Below are positions 42,842 through 51,500 of a stretch of 64,000 nucleotides of DNA, one piece after another. The DNA is taken from NCBI GenBank assembly GCA_019635755.1, contig JAHBYW010000005.1:62001-126000 (forward strand). Direction: 5' to 3'. The stretch comes from Rhizobiaceae bacterium. GTDB taxonomy: Bacteria > Pseudomonadota > Alphaproteobacteria > Rhizobiales > Rhizobiaceae. Positions within the stretch are counted from its first letter, which is position 1; every line of letters begins with the position of its first letter. The position numbers and the translations under genes were made by a program. Below the pieces are notes generated by a model that was not told where the DNA came from, did not search any database, and saw only the letters and a program-made list of their open reading frames with translations.

Positions 42842-44311
42842 TTACTCCGCAGCCACGGGCTGGACAGACCGAGCCCGCGCGCCGGCCGGCTGGCGGACGG
42901 TCATGTAGAAATTGAACGCCATCAGCGCGCCGCCGGCGAGATAGAGCATCCCGCCCACGAGCCGGATGACGTAGTAGGGGTGCAGCATCGCGACGCTGTC
43001 GGCGAAGGTGTACTGGAGGAATCCGAACGTGTCGTAGGCGCGCCACATCAGGCCCTGGGCGATGCCCGCCACCCACATCGCGGTGATGTAGAGGACGATG
43101 GCGATGGAGGCGATCCAGAAGTGCCACTCCACCAGGCGGACCGACCAGAGCGGCCGCTTCCAGAGCCGCGGAACCATGTAGTAGAGCGCCCCGAACGTCA
43201 TGAACGCGACCCAGCCGAGCGCGCCGGAATGCACATGCCCGACCGTCCAGTCGGTGTAGTGGCTGAGCGAATTGACCGATTTCAGCGCCATCATCGGCCC
43301 CTCGAAGGTGGCCATGCCGTAGAAGGCGACCGCGACGACGAGGAAGCGCAGGATCGGGTCGGTGCGCAGCTTTCCCCAGGCGCCCGACAGCGTCATGATG
43401 CCGTTGATCATCCCGCCCCAGGACGGCATCCACAGCATGATCGAAAACGCCATGCCCAGCGTCTGCGCCCAGTCGGGCAGCGACGTGTAGTGGAGATGAT
43501 GCGGCCCGGCCCAGATGTAGAGGAAGATCAGCGCCCAGAAGTGCACGATCGACAGGCGGTAGGAGTAGATCGGCCGCTCCGCCTGCTTCGGCACGAAGTA
43601 GTACATGATGCCGATGAAGCCGGCCGTCAGGAAGAAGCCGACCATGTTGTGGCCGTACCACCACTGGATCAGCGCGTCCTGAACGCCCGAGAACTGCGAA
43701 TAGCTCTTTGACCCCGCGATGGAGACCGGCATCGCCAGATTGTTGACGATGTGGAGCACGGCCACCGTGATGATGAAGGCCAGGAAGAACCAGTTCGCCA
43801 CGTAGATGTGGGGCTCGCGGCGCCGGGCGATCGTGCCGACGAAGATCGCGAGGTAGGTGACCCACACGATCGTCAGCCAGATGTCGGCATACCATTCCGG
43901 CTCGGCGTATTCGCGCGACTGCGTGACGCCCATCACGTAGCCGGCGAAGGCGATCACCAGGAACGCCTGGTAGCCCCAGAACAGGAAGTTCGCCAGCCGC
44001 GCCCCGCCCCACAGCCCCACCTGGCAAGTGCGTTGCACGACGTAGAGCGAGGTCGCCATCAACGCATTGCCGCCGAAGGCGAGGATGACGCCGCTGGTAT
44101 GAACCGGCCTCAGCCGACCGAACGTGAAAAACTCTCCGACGTTGAGGTTTGGAAAGGCAAGCTGTGCCGCAACGACGACGCCCGCCGAAAAGCCGAACAG
44201 CGCCCAGACAACCGTCGCCACGGTGAAGCGACGGACGATCTCTTCGTTGTAGTCGGGAATGGCCTGCCTGCGATGGACCGGTCGCTGCGCCGCAAGAGCC
44301 ACGGCCGTCAT
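42842..44311 (-). CDS. ccoN: cbb3-type cytochrome c oxidase catalytic subunit CcoN
   Basis: 489 residues with 12 membrane helices. Heme and copper ligands are visible in [50 protein letters not shown] (CuB His with YGHN), [15 protein letters not shown] and [17 protein letters not shown]. It reduces O2 to water with high affinity. It is the first gene of the cco series and is transcribed away from the small-ORF/regBA operon. Confidence 0.98.
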   Translation of the reverse strand: MTAVALAAQRPVHRRQAIPDYNEEIVRRFTVATVVWALFGFSAGVVVAAQLAFPNLNVGEFFTFGRLRPVHTSGVILAFGGNALMATSLYVVQRTCQVGLWGGARLANFLFWGYQAFLVIAFAGYVMGVTQSREYAEPEWYADIWLTIVWVTYLAIFVGTIARRREPHIYVANWFFLAFIITVAVLHIVNNLAMPVSIAGSKSYSQFSGVQDALIQWWYGHNMVGFFLTAGFIGIMYYFVPKQAERPIYSYRLSIVHFWALIFLYIWAGPHHLHYTSLPDWAQTLGMAFSIMLWMPSWGGMINGIMTLSGAWGKLRTDPILRFLVVAVAFYGMATFEGPMMALKSVNSLSHYTDWTVGHVHSGALGWVAFMTFGALYYMVPRLWKRPLWSVRLVEWHFWIASIAIVLYITAMWVAGIAQGLMWRAYDTFGFLQYTFADSVAMLHPYYVIRLVGGMLYLAGGALMAFNFYMTVRQPAGARARSVQPVAAE

Positions 44312-44457
44312 GCCGCAGCTCCCGTTCCGACGGAATCCGGGCGCGCGAGAAACCGCATTATCTTATTGTTTTTATTTAATTTTTTTTCTTGCGTCAGGCT
44401 GGGGTTCCTTGCTATCGACAGACTGTCTGGCAACCGCTGCAGCAGGAGCACATTACG
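44312..44457. promoter_or_regulatory. Divergent control region between ccoN and the regBA operon
   Basis: 146 bases with a very AT-rich block (44370-44395, runs of T broken by attta) in otherwise GC-rich DNA. A short palindrome CAGACTGTCTG lies at 44419-44429 and TTGC...GCAA flanks it. I found no TTGAT-N4-ATCAA FNR/FixK box on either strand. A possible plus-strand promoter is TTGCGT-N17-CTATCG (about 44393-44421). RegA binding is the likely control because regA is in the divergent operon. Confidence 0.5.
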
Positions 44458-44712
44458 ATGGACGGTTTCTTTTTTCTCGCCGCGGGCGGCCTCGTCGGCA
44501 TCCTCTATTTCCGCATGGCGAGCCGAGGCGACATGGTGGGCTGGCTGCTGGGCCTCGGTCACGCCGGTCTCGCGCTGATCGCCATGGCCGGCTGGTTGGC
44601 TGCCACCGACGGCGGCTTCGCTGTCTCGATGGCGCTGCTGGCCATCTACGGCGGCGCGATGTCGGCCGCCGAAGTTGTGCGGCGCATCCGCCGCGTAGTT
44701 CCCGCAGCCTGA
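44458..44712 (+). CDS. Small membrane protein, first ORF of regBA-linked unit
   Basis: 84 residues, three hydrophobic helices (about 3-20, 27-45 and 55-75). MDGFFFLAAGGLVGILYFRM starts it and it ends with a basic tail (EVVRRIRRVVPAA). GCAGGAG precedes the ATG. It lies 12 bases before the next small membrane ORF. No family is recognised. Position suggests expression with regB-regA and opposite ccoN. Confidence 0.65.
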   Translation: MDGFFFLAAGGLVGILYFRMASRGDMVGWLLGLGHAGLALIAMAGWLAATDGGFAVSMALLAIYGGAMSAAEVVRRIRRVVPAA

Positions 44713-44724
44713 TCGGGCCAAGCC

Positions 44725-45036
44725 ATGACGGACCTCGTACGCTTCCTTGCATGCAACGCGGCCATCGGCTTCGGCCTCGCGGCGGGCTTCGTGGGACTCG
44801 TGGTCGGCATTGATGTCGGAGGCTTGCGGAGCCTTGCAGCGGCGTCCGCCGCCGGCCCCTACGCCATCGGCCTGCTCTTCGTTGCGACCGGGCTGACCTT
44901 CGCGAGCGTCCAGATGGGGTTTGCCGTGATGCTGCTGGCGCACGCGCCCGGCCCCGGAGGGGGCAAGGCGAAGCGGTCGCCCGTCGTCGCGATGCGGCGG
45001 CTCGCTGTACTCCGCATCGGCACACCCTCCCGCTGA
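44725..45036 (+). CDS. Small membrane protein, second ORF of regBA-linked unit
   Basis: 103 residues with two or three helices (about 8-30, 40-62 and 63-77, MGFAVMLLAH). The C-terminal 30 residues are basic (GKAKRSPVVAMRRLAVLRIG). It follows the first small ORF by 12 bases. No family is recognised. It may be an accessory subunit or a sensor-linked protein, but nothing in the sequence decides. Confidence 0.6.
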   Translation: MTDLVRFLACNAAIGFGLAAGFVGLVVGIDVGGLRSLAAASAAGPYAIGLLFVATGLTFASVQMGFAVMLLAHAPGPGGGKAKRSPVVAMRRLAVLRIGTPSR

Positions 45037-45276
45037 GGGGTGGTGAACGCCGGTCCATCGGTGTCTGTCGAGCATGTCCGCCAAGTCAACGCATCTCCGC
45101 CGCGCAGGTCGTCTGACCGGGGCGTTTTTCATTTGGGCAGGGCTACCAGAACCGCACTCCAACGCCCTTGGACAGAATGCCCAATGGCTGTCACCGGCGG
45201 CCGAAGGTATCTGGCAGGTCAACGGCGTTGCCTTGCGACGGCCGGCGATTGCCATTTTGGAGCGGAGACGAGCCAG

Positions 45277-45453
45277 ATGATCCCGGGGTCACTTGACGAC
45301 GGCGAGCCGCTCAGGCTTCGAGAACAGTTTTCCGCGCTTCGCACGCAGGTGCGACGCTACTTCTGGCTCTGGATCGCATGTCAGACGCTCAAGGGCATCG
45401 TGACGACAACGTTCATCTGGGTGCCGATGGCCTATCTCTATCTGGCGCGCTAG
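45277..45453 (+). CDS. Small membrane protein overlapping regB start
   Basis: 58 residues from the ATG at 45277: hydrophilic start (MIPGSLDDGEPLRLREQFSA) and one C-terminal helix (WLWIACQTLKGIVTTTFIWV). Codon use is coding-like. It overlaps the regB frame by 76 bases. Either regB starts inside it or regB uses a later start that I cannot find in frame. No family is recognised. Confidence 0.5.
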   Translation: MIPGSLDDGEPLRLREQFSALRTQVRRYFWLWIACQTLKGIVTTTFIWVPMAYLYLAR

Positions 45454-46745
45454 GCGCATTCGAGGGCGGTCCCATCTCGATCACCGACACGACGAACAAG
45501 AAAAATCTGCTGCTCCTGATTCAGTTGCGCTGGATCGCCGTCGCCGGACAGGTGGCGACGATCGCTGTCGTGCATTTCTGGATGGGAATGGGTCTGCCAC
45601 TAAAGGAGATGGCGGCGGTCGTGCTGTTTCTGGTCGGCCTCAATCTTGTGAGCCTGTACCGCTACCGGCGCCAGGAGCGGGTCACCAACACCGAACTTCT
45701 GCTGGAGCTTCTTCTCGACGTCGCGGCCCTGACCGTCCAGCTCTACCTTTCCGGCGGCGCGACCAACCCCTTCATCTCCCTCTATCTCCTGCAGGTGATC
45801 CTCGGGGCGATCTTGCTGGAAGCCTGGTCCGTCTGGTCCCTCGTCGCGATCACCAGCGCCTGCTTCGTCGTGCTGACCTTTCTCTACCGCCCGCTCGGGT
45901 TGCCGCATCAGCATGGCGACATCGCCATGAATCTGCACATCCAGGGCATGTTCATCTGCTTCGTCCTGGCAGCCTGCCTGCTCGTCCTGTTCATCACGCG
46001 CATCACGCGCAATCTGCGCGAGCGGGACGGGCATCTGGCCGAAATTCGCCAGCACTCCGCCGAAGAGCAGCACATCCTGCGCATGGGGCTTCTGGCCTCC
46101 GGCGCGGCGCACGAACTCGGCACCCCGCTCGCGACGCTTTCCGTCATCCTCGGCGACTGGCGGTCCATGCCGGAATTTCGCGACAGTGCCGACCTGAGCC
46201 AGGAACTGGCGGAGATGCAGACGCAGCTCGACCGCTGCAAGACGATCGTCTCGGGCATCCTGATGTCCTCCGGCGAGGCGCGTGGCGAGGGCACGATCCG
46301 CACGACCGCAAGCAGCTTCATCAGGGATGTTGCGGCCGAATGGCGCGCGGCCCGAGGGCCGCGACAGTTTGAGGTCGAAGACAGACTGGACGACGATGTG
46401 CCGATGGTGGCGGACCTCGCACTCAAGCAGGTGATCTTCAACCTGCTCGACAATGCGCTGGAAGCGTCACCGGACTGGGTTTCTCTCGATGCGCGTATCG
46501 AGAGCGACCGGCTGGCCGTCGTGGTGAGGGATCGCGGACCGGGGTTCGCGCCGGACCTGCTCGGTCAGGTCGGCAGACCCTACACGACGACCAAACAAAG
46601 ACCCGGCGCTGGCCTTGGCCTGTTCCTCGTCTTCAACGTCGTCCGAAAACTCGGGGGGAGGGTGGATGTACGCAGCGATGGCGATGGAGGCGCCATGGTT
46701 GAGATCGGGCTGCCGCTTGCGGCACTTGGCGGAGCAAACGAATGA
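45378..46745 (+). CDS. regB: Redox sensor histidine kinase RegB/ActS/PrrB
   Basis: Up to 455 residues. Six membrane helices (about 48-200) include the quinone-binding GGATNPFISLYLLQ (126-139). The H-box is SGAAHELGTPLATLS (His245), and the redox-active Cys287 lies in QLDRCKTIVSGIL, as in RegB Cys265. N-box NLLDNALEAS and G-boxes DRGPGF and GAGLGLFLV are intact. It senses the quinone pool and phosphorylates RegA. The N-terminus before about residue 45 is uncertain because it overlaps the 58-residue ORF. regA follows with a four-base overlap. Confidence 0.93.
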   Translation: MSDAQGHRDDNVHLGADGLSLSGALGAFEGGPISITDTTNKKNLLLLIQLRWIAVAGQVATIAVVHFWMGMGLPLKEMAAVVLFLVGLNLVSLYRYRRQERVTNTELLLELLLDVAALTVQLYLSGGATNPFISLYLLQVILGAILLEAWSVWSLVAITSACFVVLTFLYRPLGLPHQHGDIAMNLHIQGMFICFVLAACLLVLFITRITRNLRERDGHLAEIRQHSAEEQHILRMGLLASGAAHELGTPLATLSVILGDWRSMPEFRDSADLSQELAEMQTQLDRCKTIVSGILMSSGEARGEGTIRTTASSFIRDVAAEWRAARGPRQFEVEDRLDDDVPMVADLALKQVIFNLLDNALEASPDWVSLDARIESDRLAVVVRDRGPGFAPDLLGQVGRPYTTTKQRPGAGLGLFLVFNVVRKLGGRVDVRSDGDGGAMVEIGLPLAALGGANE

Positions 46746-47272
46746 GCGTCAGAACGCTGCTGATCGTCGAGGATGATCTCTCGTTTGCCAGGGCGCTGAA
46801 GCGCTCGTTCGAGCGCCGCGGCTACGAGGTGAAGCATGCGCCCGCCTACGACGAGGTAGGGACGGCGCTGGACGGTTTCTCGCCGCGATACGCGGTCGTG
46901 GACCTGAAGCTCATCGGTCCATCAGGCCTGGATTGCGTCAAGATGCTTCATGCGCAGGATCCGGACATGCGGATCGTTGTCCTGACCGGGTTTGCAAGCA
47001 TCGCGACCGCGGTCGAGGCGATCAAGCTCGGTGCGAGCCATTATCTGCCCAAACCCGCCAACACCGACGACATCGAGAAGGCCTTCGACCGCACCACCGG
47101 TGACACGGATGTGTCGCTAGACGGCCGGCGGACATCTCTCAAGAACCTCGAATGGGAACGCATACACGAGACGCTCGTCGATGTGGATTTCAACATCTCG
47201 GAGGCCGCGCGCAGGCTCGGCATGCATAGACGAACGCTGGCACGGAAACTGGAAAAGAGACAGGTGAAGTAG
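46742..47272 (+). CDS. regA: Redox response regulator RegA/ActR/PrrA
   Basis: 176 residues. Receiver domain 1-120 with Asp54 (VVDLKLIGPSGLD) and Lys in HYLPKPANTDD; then a Fis-type helix-turn-helix at the end, NISEAARRLGMHRRTLARKL, nearly invariant in RegA proteins. It controls respiratory and redox genes; the adjacent ccoNOQP operon is a natural target. Start overlaps regB (ATGA). Confidence 0.95.
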   Translation: MSVRTLLIVEDDLSFARALKRSFERRGYEVKHAPAYDEVGTALDGFSPRYAVVDLKLIGPSGLDCVKMLHAQDPDMRIVVLTGFASIATAVEAIKLGASHYLPKPANTDDIEKAFDRTTGDTDVSLDGRRTSLKNLEWERIHETLVDVDFNISEAARRLGMHRRTLARKLEKRQVK

Positions 47273-47696
47273 AGGAGCTGGCTGTAGTGCACTTTAGTAC
47301 GACGGCTATGCGCCCCCCTTCCGGACGTACACGATAACTTTGTCTTCACCCGAAAGCAGCCTTCGCGCCGTGGTGGCTCCGGCGACGTCAGCTACTTTGA
47401 AGTTCGAGGCAGTTTCTAGCATCTGGAAGCGCGCGGGGTCATCGACTCGCCTACAGGCCTGCATAGCTCTTTCTGCGCTCTTGCTTCGGGGCTCTCTTTG
47501 TCATGGGCGCGATCGAGGCGAGAGGGATACCCTGGCGCCAGTTGGCGAGACCGGACAGGGGGCGCGCGGCCGTGCGCAAGCTTCTGACGCATATCGAGAG
47601 CTGGCCGATACTCAGGCGCCATGGAGCGCTTGCACCAGGGCGTCGTTCCTTTCGCTCTTTTCGCCGGGGGTGGACTCCAGGAACTAAGGGCCGCGC
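47273..47696. other. Gene-free stretch between regA and the autotransporter
   Basis: 424 bases. Open frames on both strands (for example 47340-47687 plus and 47416-47622 minus) show no family motif or codon bias. Fragments could be relics of an old gene but I cannot name it. No terminator hairpin with a T run was found after either flanking gene. Confidence 0.45.
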
Positions 47697-50453
47697 CTAG
47701 AACCTGATGTTCAGCGTCGCCTTCCCGCCATGATCAACAAAATCCCGTCCGAACTGGCCGTCATATGCCACGCCGAGCGTCGCGCTGTCGGTCAGGTTCA
47801 TCTCGATTCCCGCGTCGAGCACCAGTGTGTTCTCAGCAAGCGGGGTACTGGTAACCAACAGGCTGTCTCCGCCGGCGGCAAACCGATGAACAGACGTCGC
47901 TGCATCACCAAAGGCGTGGCGCCAGCCTATCCCGCCCGTAACGACGACATCCGCCCCGCCAAGATTGAGCCGCGCCTTGGACCGGATGCCGAGCGTCGTG
48001 AGGGCTGCACTTCCGCCGGCCGTCACTCCCGCGAGCGCAGCGGCTCCGCCGGCTTCCAAGTAGCCGTCGGCATCGAGGTGGACATAGGCAACATTCGCAA
48101 ACGGTTCGATGCGGGCGTCCCCCAGGTCGAATCCATAGGCGGCTTCCGCGTAGGCTTGGAACGTCCGCGCGTCATACGCGGTGCTGAGGCTGTCTGCGAA
48201 GCCGGTGAAGGCGACCCTTCGTACCGTCTCGACGCGGTGCCAGCTGTGCGCGACGCCGCCCATCACCGACAGGCCGCCCCACGCCCCTCCGCCATAGGCA
48301 CCGAGCGTATAGCTGTCGAGCGAAGCCGCCGACATGCGGGCGTCCACGCTGACTGACGAATGGCCGTACCCGCCCATCAAACCCAGATAGATACTGTCCG
48401 TGAGCTCGCCGTCCGCTCCGGTGAAGAACCCGCCTGCGGCGCGTTGCATCGCCGCGCCGTTGTCGTCGCCTGCCCAGCGGCCCCAAGCCCCATAGCCTTG
48501 CGCCCAGAGCGCGTTGGCACCGGGCTCGGACGTCCCGCCATCGCCCTGCTCCTCGCCGAAGTTGGTGTGCAATCTGTCGATCGCAGCCTCCCGCGCGAAG
48601 CGGCTGTCGTCGAACAGCGCCATCTGCGTTGAAGCGTGCACTTCACCGGACAGGAGATCGAGTGCGCCGGGCGCCTCGCCATTGGAAAGGTTGATGACGG
48701 CCGTATAGAGTGAGCCGGACCCAAGGGAAAGCACGCTTTCGCAGGCGCCGTTCTGGTTGAACGTCAGGCCGGGCGGACATGTGCCGGTTCCACCCCCGAC
48801 GAGACTGGAGATCAGGTCGACCCCCCGGGAGGAATAGTCCAGCACGAAGTCGAGGAAGGCGTAGTCGTCTGCGAGCGCGTCGAACCGCCCGATCACGCCG
48901 CCAGTGGCGGTGATGATCGCATACGCTCCCGGCGTAAAGGTGGTGCCGTGGCTTGCGCCGTTCTCCGGGCGGACAAGTACAGTCCCGCCGTTGAGCGTGA
49001 CCACGCCGGAGGCCCTAAGCAGGTCGTTGTTGACGCCGGCGACGAAGCCGCCGCCGTTCAGTTCGACCTCGTAGGTTGAGCCGCCGCCGAAGGTGGCCGA
49101 TGCCACATTCAGCGTGCCGACCGAATTGCCAGGCGCCAGCGTGCCGCCCGATCCTAAAGTGATGCCGCCGAGCGTGCCAGTGCCGCCAAGGGTACCGCGC
49201 CCGTTTACCGAGACGGCGCCGCCGAGCGTACCGTTGACCAGCAGTGTGCCGCCGGTCACCGTGGTCGTGCCCGTGAATCCGGAGTTGTCGGCGGTCAGGT
49301 TCGTCGTGCCGGCAAGATGGCTTATGACGCCGCTGCCGTTCATCTGCGGATCAAATTCGTAGCCGGAGCCTGTGTGGTTGAAGACCAGCGTCCCGGTGCC
49401 CGCACCGAACGTCAGCGTCGGCGTGTTCAGCGTTCCGGCGGCGACCGCGGTCTTGCCAGCGCCCGCCCCGATGTTGAGCGTTCCGGTCGAGCCGGACTGA
49501 TTGGCCAGAATCGCGGCGGCGGCGCCGACCGTTGCGCCGTTGGAGATCGTCAGGTTGCCGTTTCCAAGTTCGCCGACGACCAGCGTGCCGCCGCTCGTCC
49601 AGCGCGAGCCGGCGCCCGTGACGTTAACCTCGCCCGTGAAGCCGGCAGCCTCGCCAATCCGCCCGTCCGTCGTGTTGGTCACAACGGCGCCTGCGGAAAC
49701 ATTCATCGTGCCGTCACCGAAGAAGCCGACGTAGAGGCGACCGCTGCCGACCCAGGTCGAACCGGCGCCTGTGATGTTGAGAGCGCCGGTGCTGTTGCTG
49801 CCGATATAGCCAAAGCCAAAGACACGGCTCCCGCCGCCGGCGGAAATGTTGAGCGTGCCGGTGCCTATGCTGCCGACGATGAGATTCCCCAGTACCTCCA
49901 GGTTAGAGCCGGCGCCTATCACATTTGCCGTGCCCAGCGAGCCGGCCTCGTTGCCGACGACGGTTCCCAGGCCGCTGCTGGCCACGCCCCCCGCGAGGAG
50001 GTTCAGGGTGCCGGTCCCGCCAACGCCAACCTGCAAACGCTGGCTGGTGCTCAAGATCGAGTTTGCCCCCGTCACGGTCACGGTGCCGTCCGACCCGGCT
50101 TCTTCGCCGAGGAAAGCGTTGTCGCTGCTGACGAGTCCACCGGAGGAAATCGTAAGCGTTCCAGTTCCGTGGTCGCCGACGTACAGGTCGTCGGATATGA
50201 TCCACGGTTCAGGCTTGGTGCCGCCGCCGGGACCGCCGATGACCGTTTCCACCGCGCCGAGGTCGATAATTTCATCCGCGGCAATCGCGGAGCCAGACGC
50301 GGCCGTGAGCGCAGTCGTCGCGAGCAGCACGAGCAACGCGGTGTTTCGCGGCAGGCGCGAGGACTGACCGCGCGTGAGCGCGAAATCGTCAAAAACCGGC
50401 CAAATTCGCGCATGGGCATTCGCAGCGTGAATGGATTTTTGCCGATTTCGCAC
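47697..50453 (-). CDS. Autotransporter with repeat-rich passenger and beta-barrel
   Basis: 918 residues. An extended signal peptide ends near AIAADE (residue 59). The passenger (about 60-560) has many GTGTLNISAGG-type repeats spaced about 45-50 residues, each forming beta-helix rungs (VGSIGTGTLNISAGGGS, VGFFGDGTMNVSAGAVV). The C-terminal barrel (about 640-918) ends NIRF, the Phe-terminated outer-membrane signature. It is a type V secretion surface protein. The GTG at 50453 gives the longest frame. A LysR gene is divergent. Confidence 0.9.
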   Translation of the reverse strand: MRNRQKSIHAANAHARIWPVFDDFALTRGQSSRLPRNTALLVLLATTALTAASGSAIAADEIIDLGAVETVIGGPGGGTKPEPWIISDDLYVGDHGTGTLTISSGGLVSSDNAFLGEEAGSDGTVTVTGANSILSTSQRLQVGVGGTGTLNLLAGGVASSGLGTVVGNEAGSLGTANVIGAGSNLEVLGNLIVGSIGTGTLNISAGGGSRVFGFGYIGSNSTGALNITGAGSTWVGSGRLYVGFFGDGTMNVSAGAVVTNTTDGRIGEAAGFTGEVNVTGAGSRWTSGGTLVVGELGNGNLTISNGATVGAAAAILANQSGSTGTLNIGAGAGKTAVAAGTLNTPTLTFGAGTGTLVFNHTGSGYEFDPQMNGSGVISHLAGTTNLTADNSGFTGTTTVTGGTLLVNGTLGGAVSVNGRGTLGGTGTLGGITLGSGGTLAPGNSVGTLNVASATFGGGSTYEVELNGGGFVAGVNNDLLRASGVVTLNGGTVLVRPENGASHGTTFTPGAYAIITATGGVIGRFDALADDYAFLDFVLDYSSRGVDLISSLVGGGTGTCPPGLTFNQNGACESVLSLGSGSLYTAVINLSNGEAPGALDLLSGEVHASTQMALFDDSRFAREAAIDRLHTNFGEEQGDGGTSEPGANALWAQGYGAWGRWAGDDNGAAMQRAAGGFFTGADGELTDSIYLGLMGGYGHSSVSVDARMSAASLDSYTLGAYGGGAWGGLSVMGGVAHSWHRVETVRRVAFTGFADSLSTAYDARTFQAYAEAAYGFDLGDARIEPFANVAYVHLDADGYLEAGGAAALAGVTAGGSAALTTLGIRSKARLNLGGADVVVTGGIGWRHAFGDAATSVHRFAAGGDSLLVTSTPLAENTLVLDAGIEMNLTDSATLGVAYDGQFGRDFVDHGGKATLNIRF

Positions 50454-50550
50454 GCGGCCCCCGCCGAAACGCTATTGACGCACGACACCGATGTGCCATG
50501 CGCCATAAGACGTGGCCAATTTCGAGTCCTGATGGTGGGGCATTCGCGAT

Positions 50551-51462
50551 ATGAATTTCCGAAACCTCGATCTCAACCTCCTTCGCATCTTCGACGCGAT
50601 CCATTCGGAGCGCAGCACGACGCAGGCGGCGCAGAAGCTCGGCCTGACCCAGCCCGCGGTGTCCAACGCGCTCGGTCGTCTTCGACAGCATCTGGGGGAC
50701 CCGCTGTTCGAACGCGGACCAAGCGGCATGGAGCCAACACCCGCGGCGCGGCGGATGGCGCCCGTATTGGCCGAGGCATTGCGCGCATTGGAACGTTCTC
50801 TCGATGCGAATGCAAAGTTCGACCCCGCAACCAGCACGCGCGAATTTCGGATGGTGGTTCCGGAGATGCTGGAGCCGATGTTGATGCATCCTTTGCTGCG
50901 GCTTACCGCGGCGATGCCCGCGCTGACCTTTCAGTTGTTCCCGGTACAGGTGCCCGGCTACAAGAACATGGTCCTGTCGCGCGAAGCAGACATCGCCATC
51001 TTTCCCGGTCATTTCAATGACGAGGCGATCCGTTCCACATATCTGTGCACGTTTGAGATCGTGATCATCGCGCGCGGAGACCACCCCCGCTATGGCGCGG
51101 CCGACGTGTTTACAAAGGACGATTTCTTCGAGGCGGGCTTCGTGGTGCTGAGCGACGACATGAGGCGGACAGTCCGCTTCCACCAGGAGTCGATGGCCTC
51201 GGGCCGCGAGCGACGCATCGTGATGAAGGCGACGCGCATGTGGTCGGTCCTGCACACCGCCGCCGCGACCGACCTTGTCGCGGCCGTACCGCGCTATTTC
51301 GCGGAACGCTACGCACACAGCCTGGGACTGAAGATCTTCCCGTTGCCAGTGCCGGGAAGCATCGATCAGTGCCACATGGGCTGGCACCAGGAACTGACCG
51401 CTGACCCGGCGCACACCTGGCTGCGCGAAACCCTCAAGGAACTAGGCGCACAGCACAGGTAG
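50551..51462 (+). CDS. LysR-family transcriptional regulator
   Basis: 303 residues. N-terminal winged HTH (LNLLRIFDAIHSERSTTQAA, LTQPAVSNALGRLRQHLGDP) and a periplasmic-binding-like effector domain (about 90-290). The NodD-like RNLDLNLLRIFDA start and GHFNDEAI pattern place it among the NodD/NahR/LinR-type group. It is divergent from the autotransporter with 97 bases between starts, so that gene is a likely target. Confidence 0.93.
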   Translation: MNFRNLDLNLLRIFDAIHSERSTTQAAQKLGLTQPAVSNALGRLRQHLGDPLFERGPSGMEPTPAARRMAPVLAEALRALERSLDANAKFDPATSTREFRMVVPEMLEPMLMHPLLRLTAAMPALTFQLFPVQVPGYKNMVLSREADIAIFPGHFNDEAIRSTYLCTFEIVIIARGDHPRYGAADVFTKDDFFEAGFVVLSDDMRRTVRFHQESMASGRERRIVMKATRMWSVLHTAAATDLVAAVPRYFAERYAHSLGLKIFPLPVPGSIDQCHMGWHQELTADPAHTWLRETLKELGAQHR

Positions 51463-51500
51463 CGCGCCACGTGTGATTGTGTTGTCTTGGCCGAGCTTGC

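Noticed and set aside
44312-44457. FNR/FixK anaerobox before ccoN
   Set aside because: No TTGAT-N4-ATCAA or near match on either strand.
47340-47687. Possible transposase remnant
   Set aside because: No catalytic motif, inverted ends or codon signal supports it.
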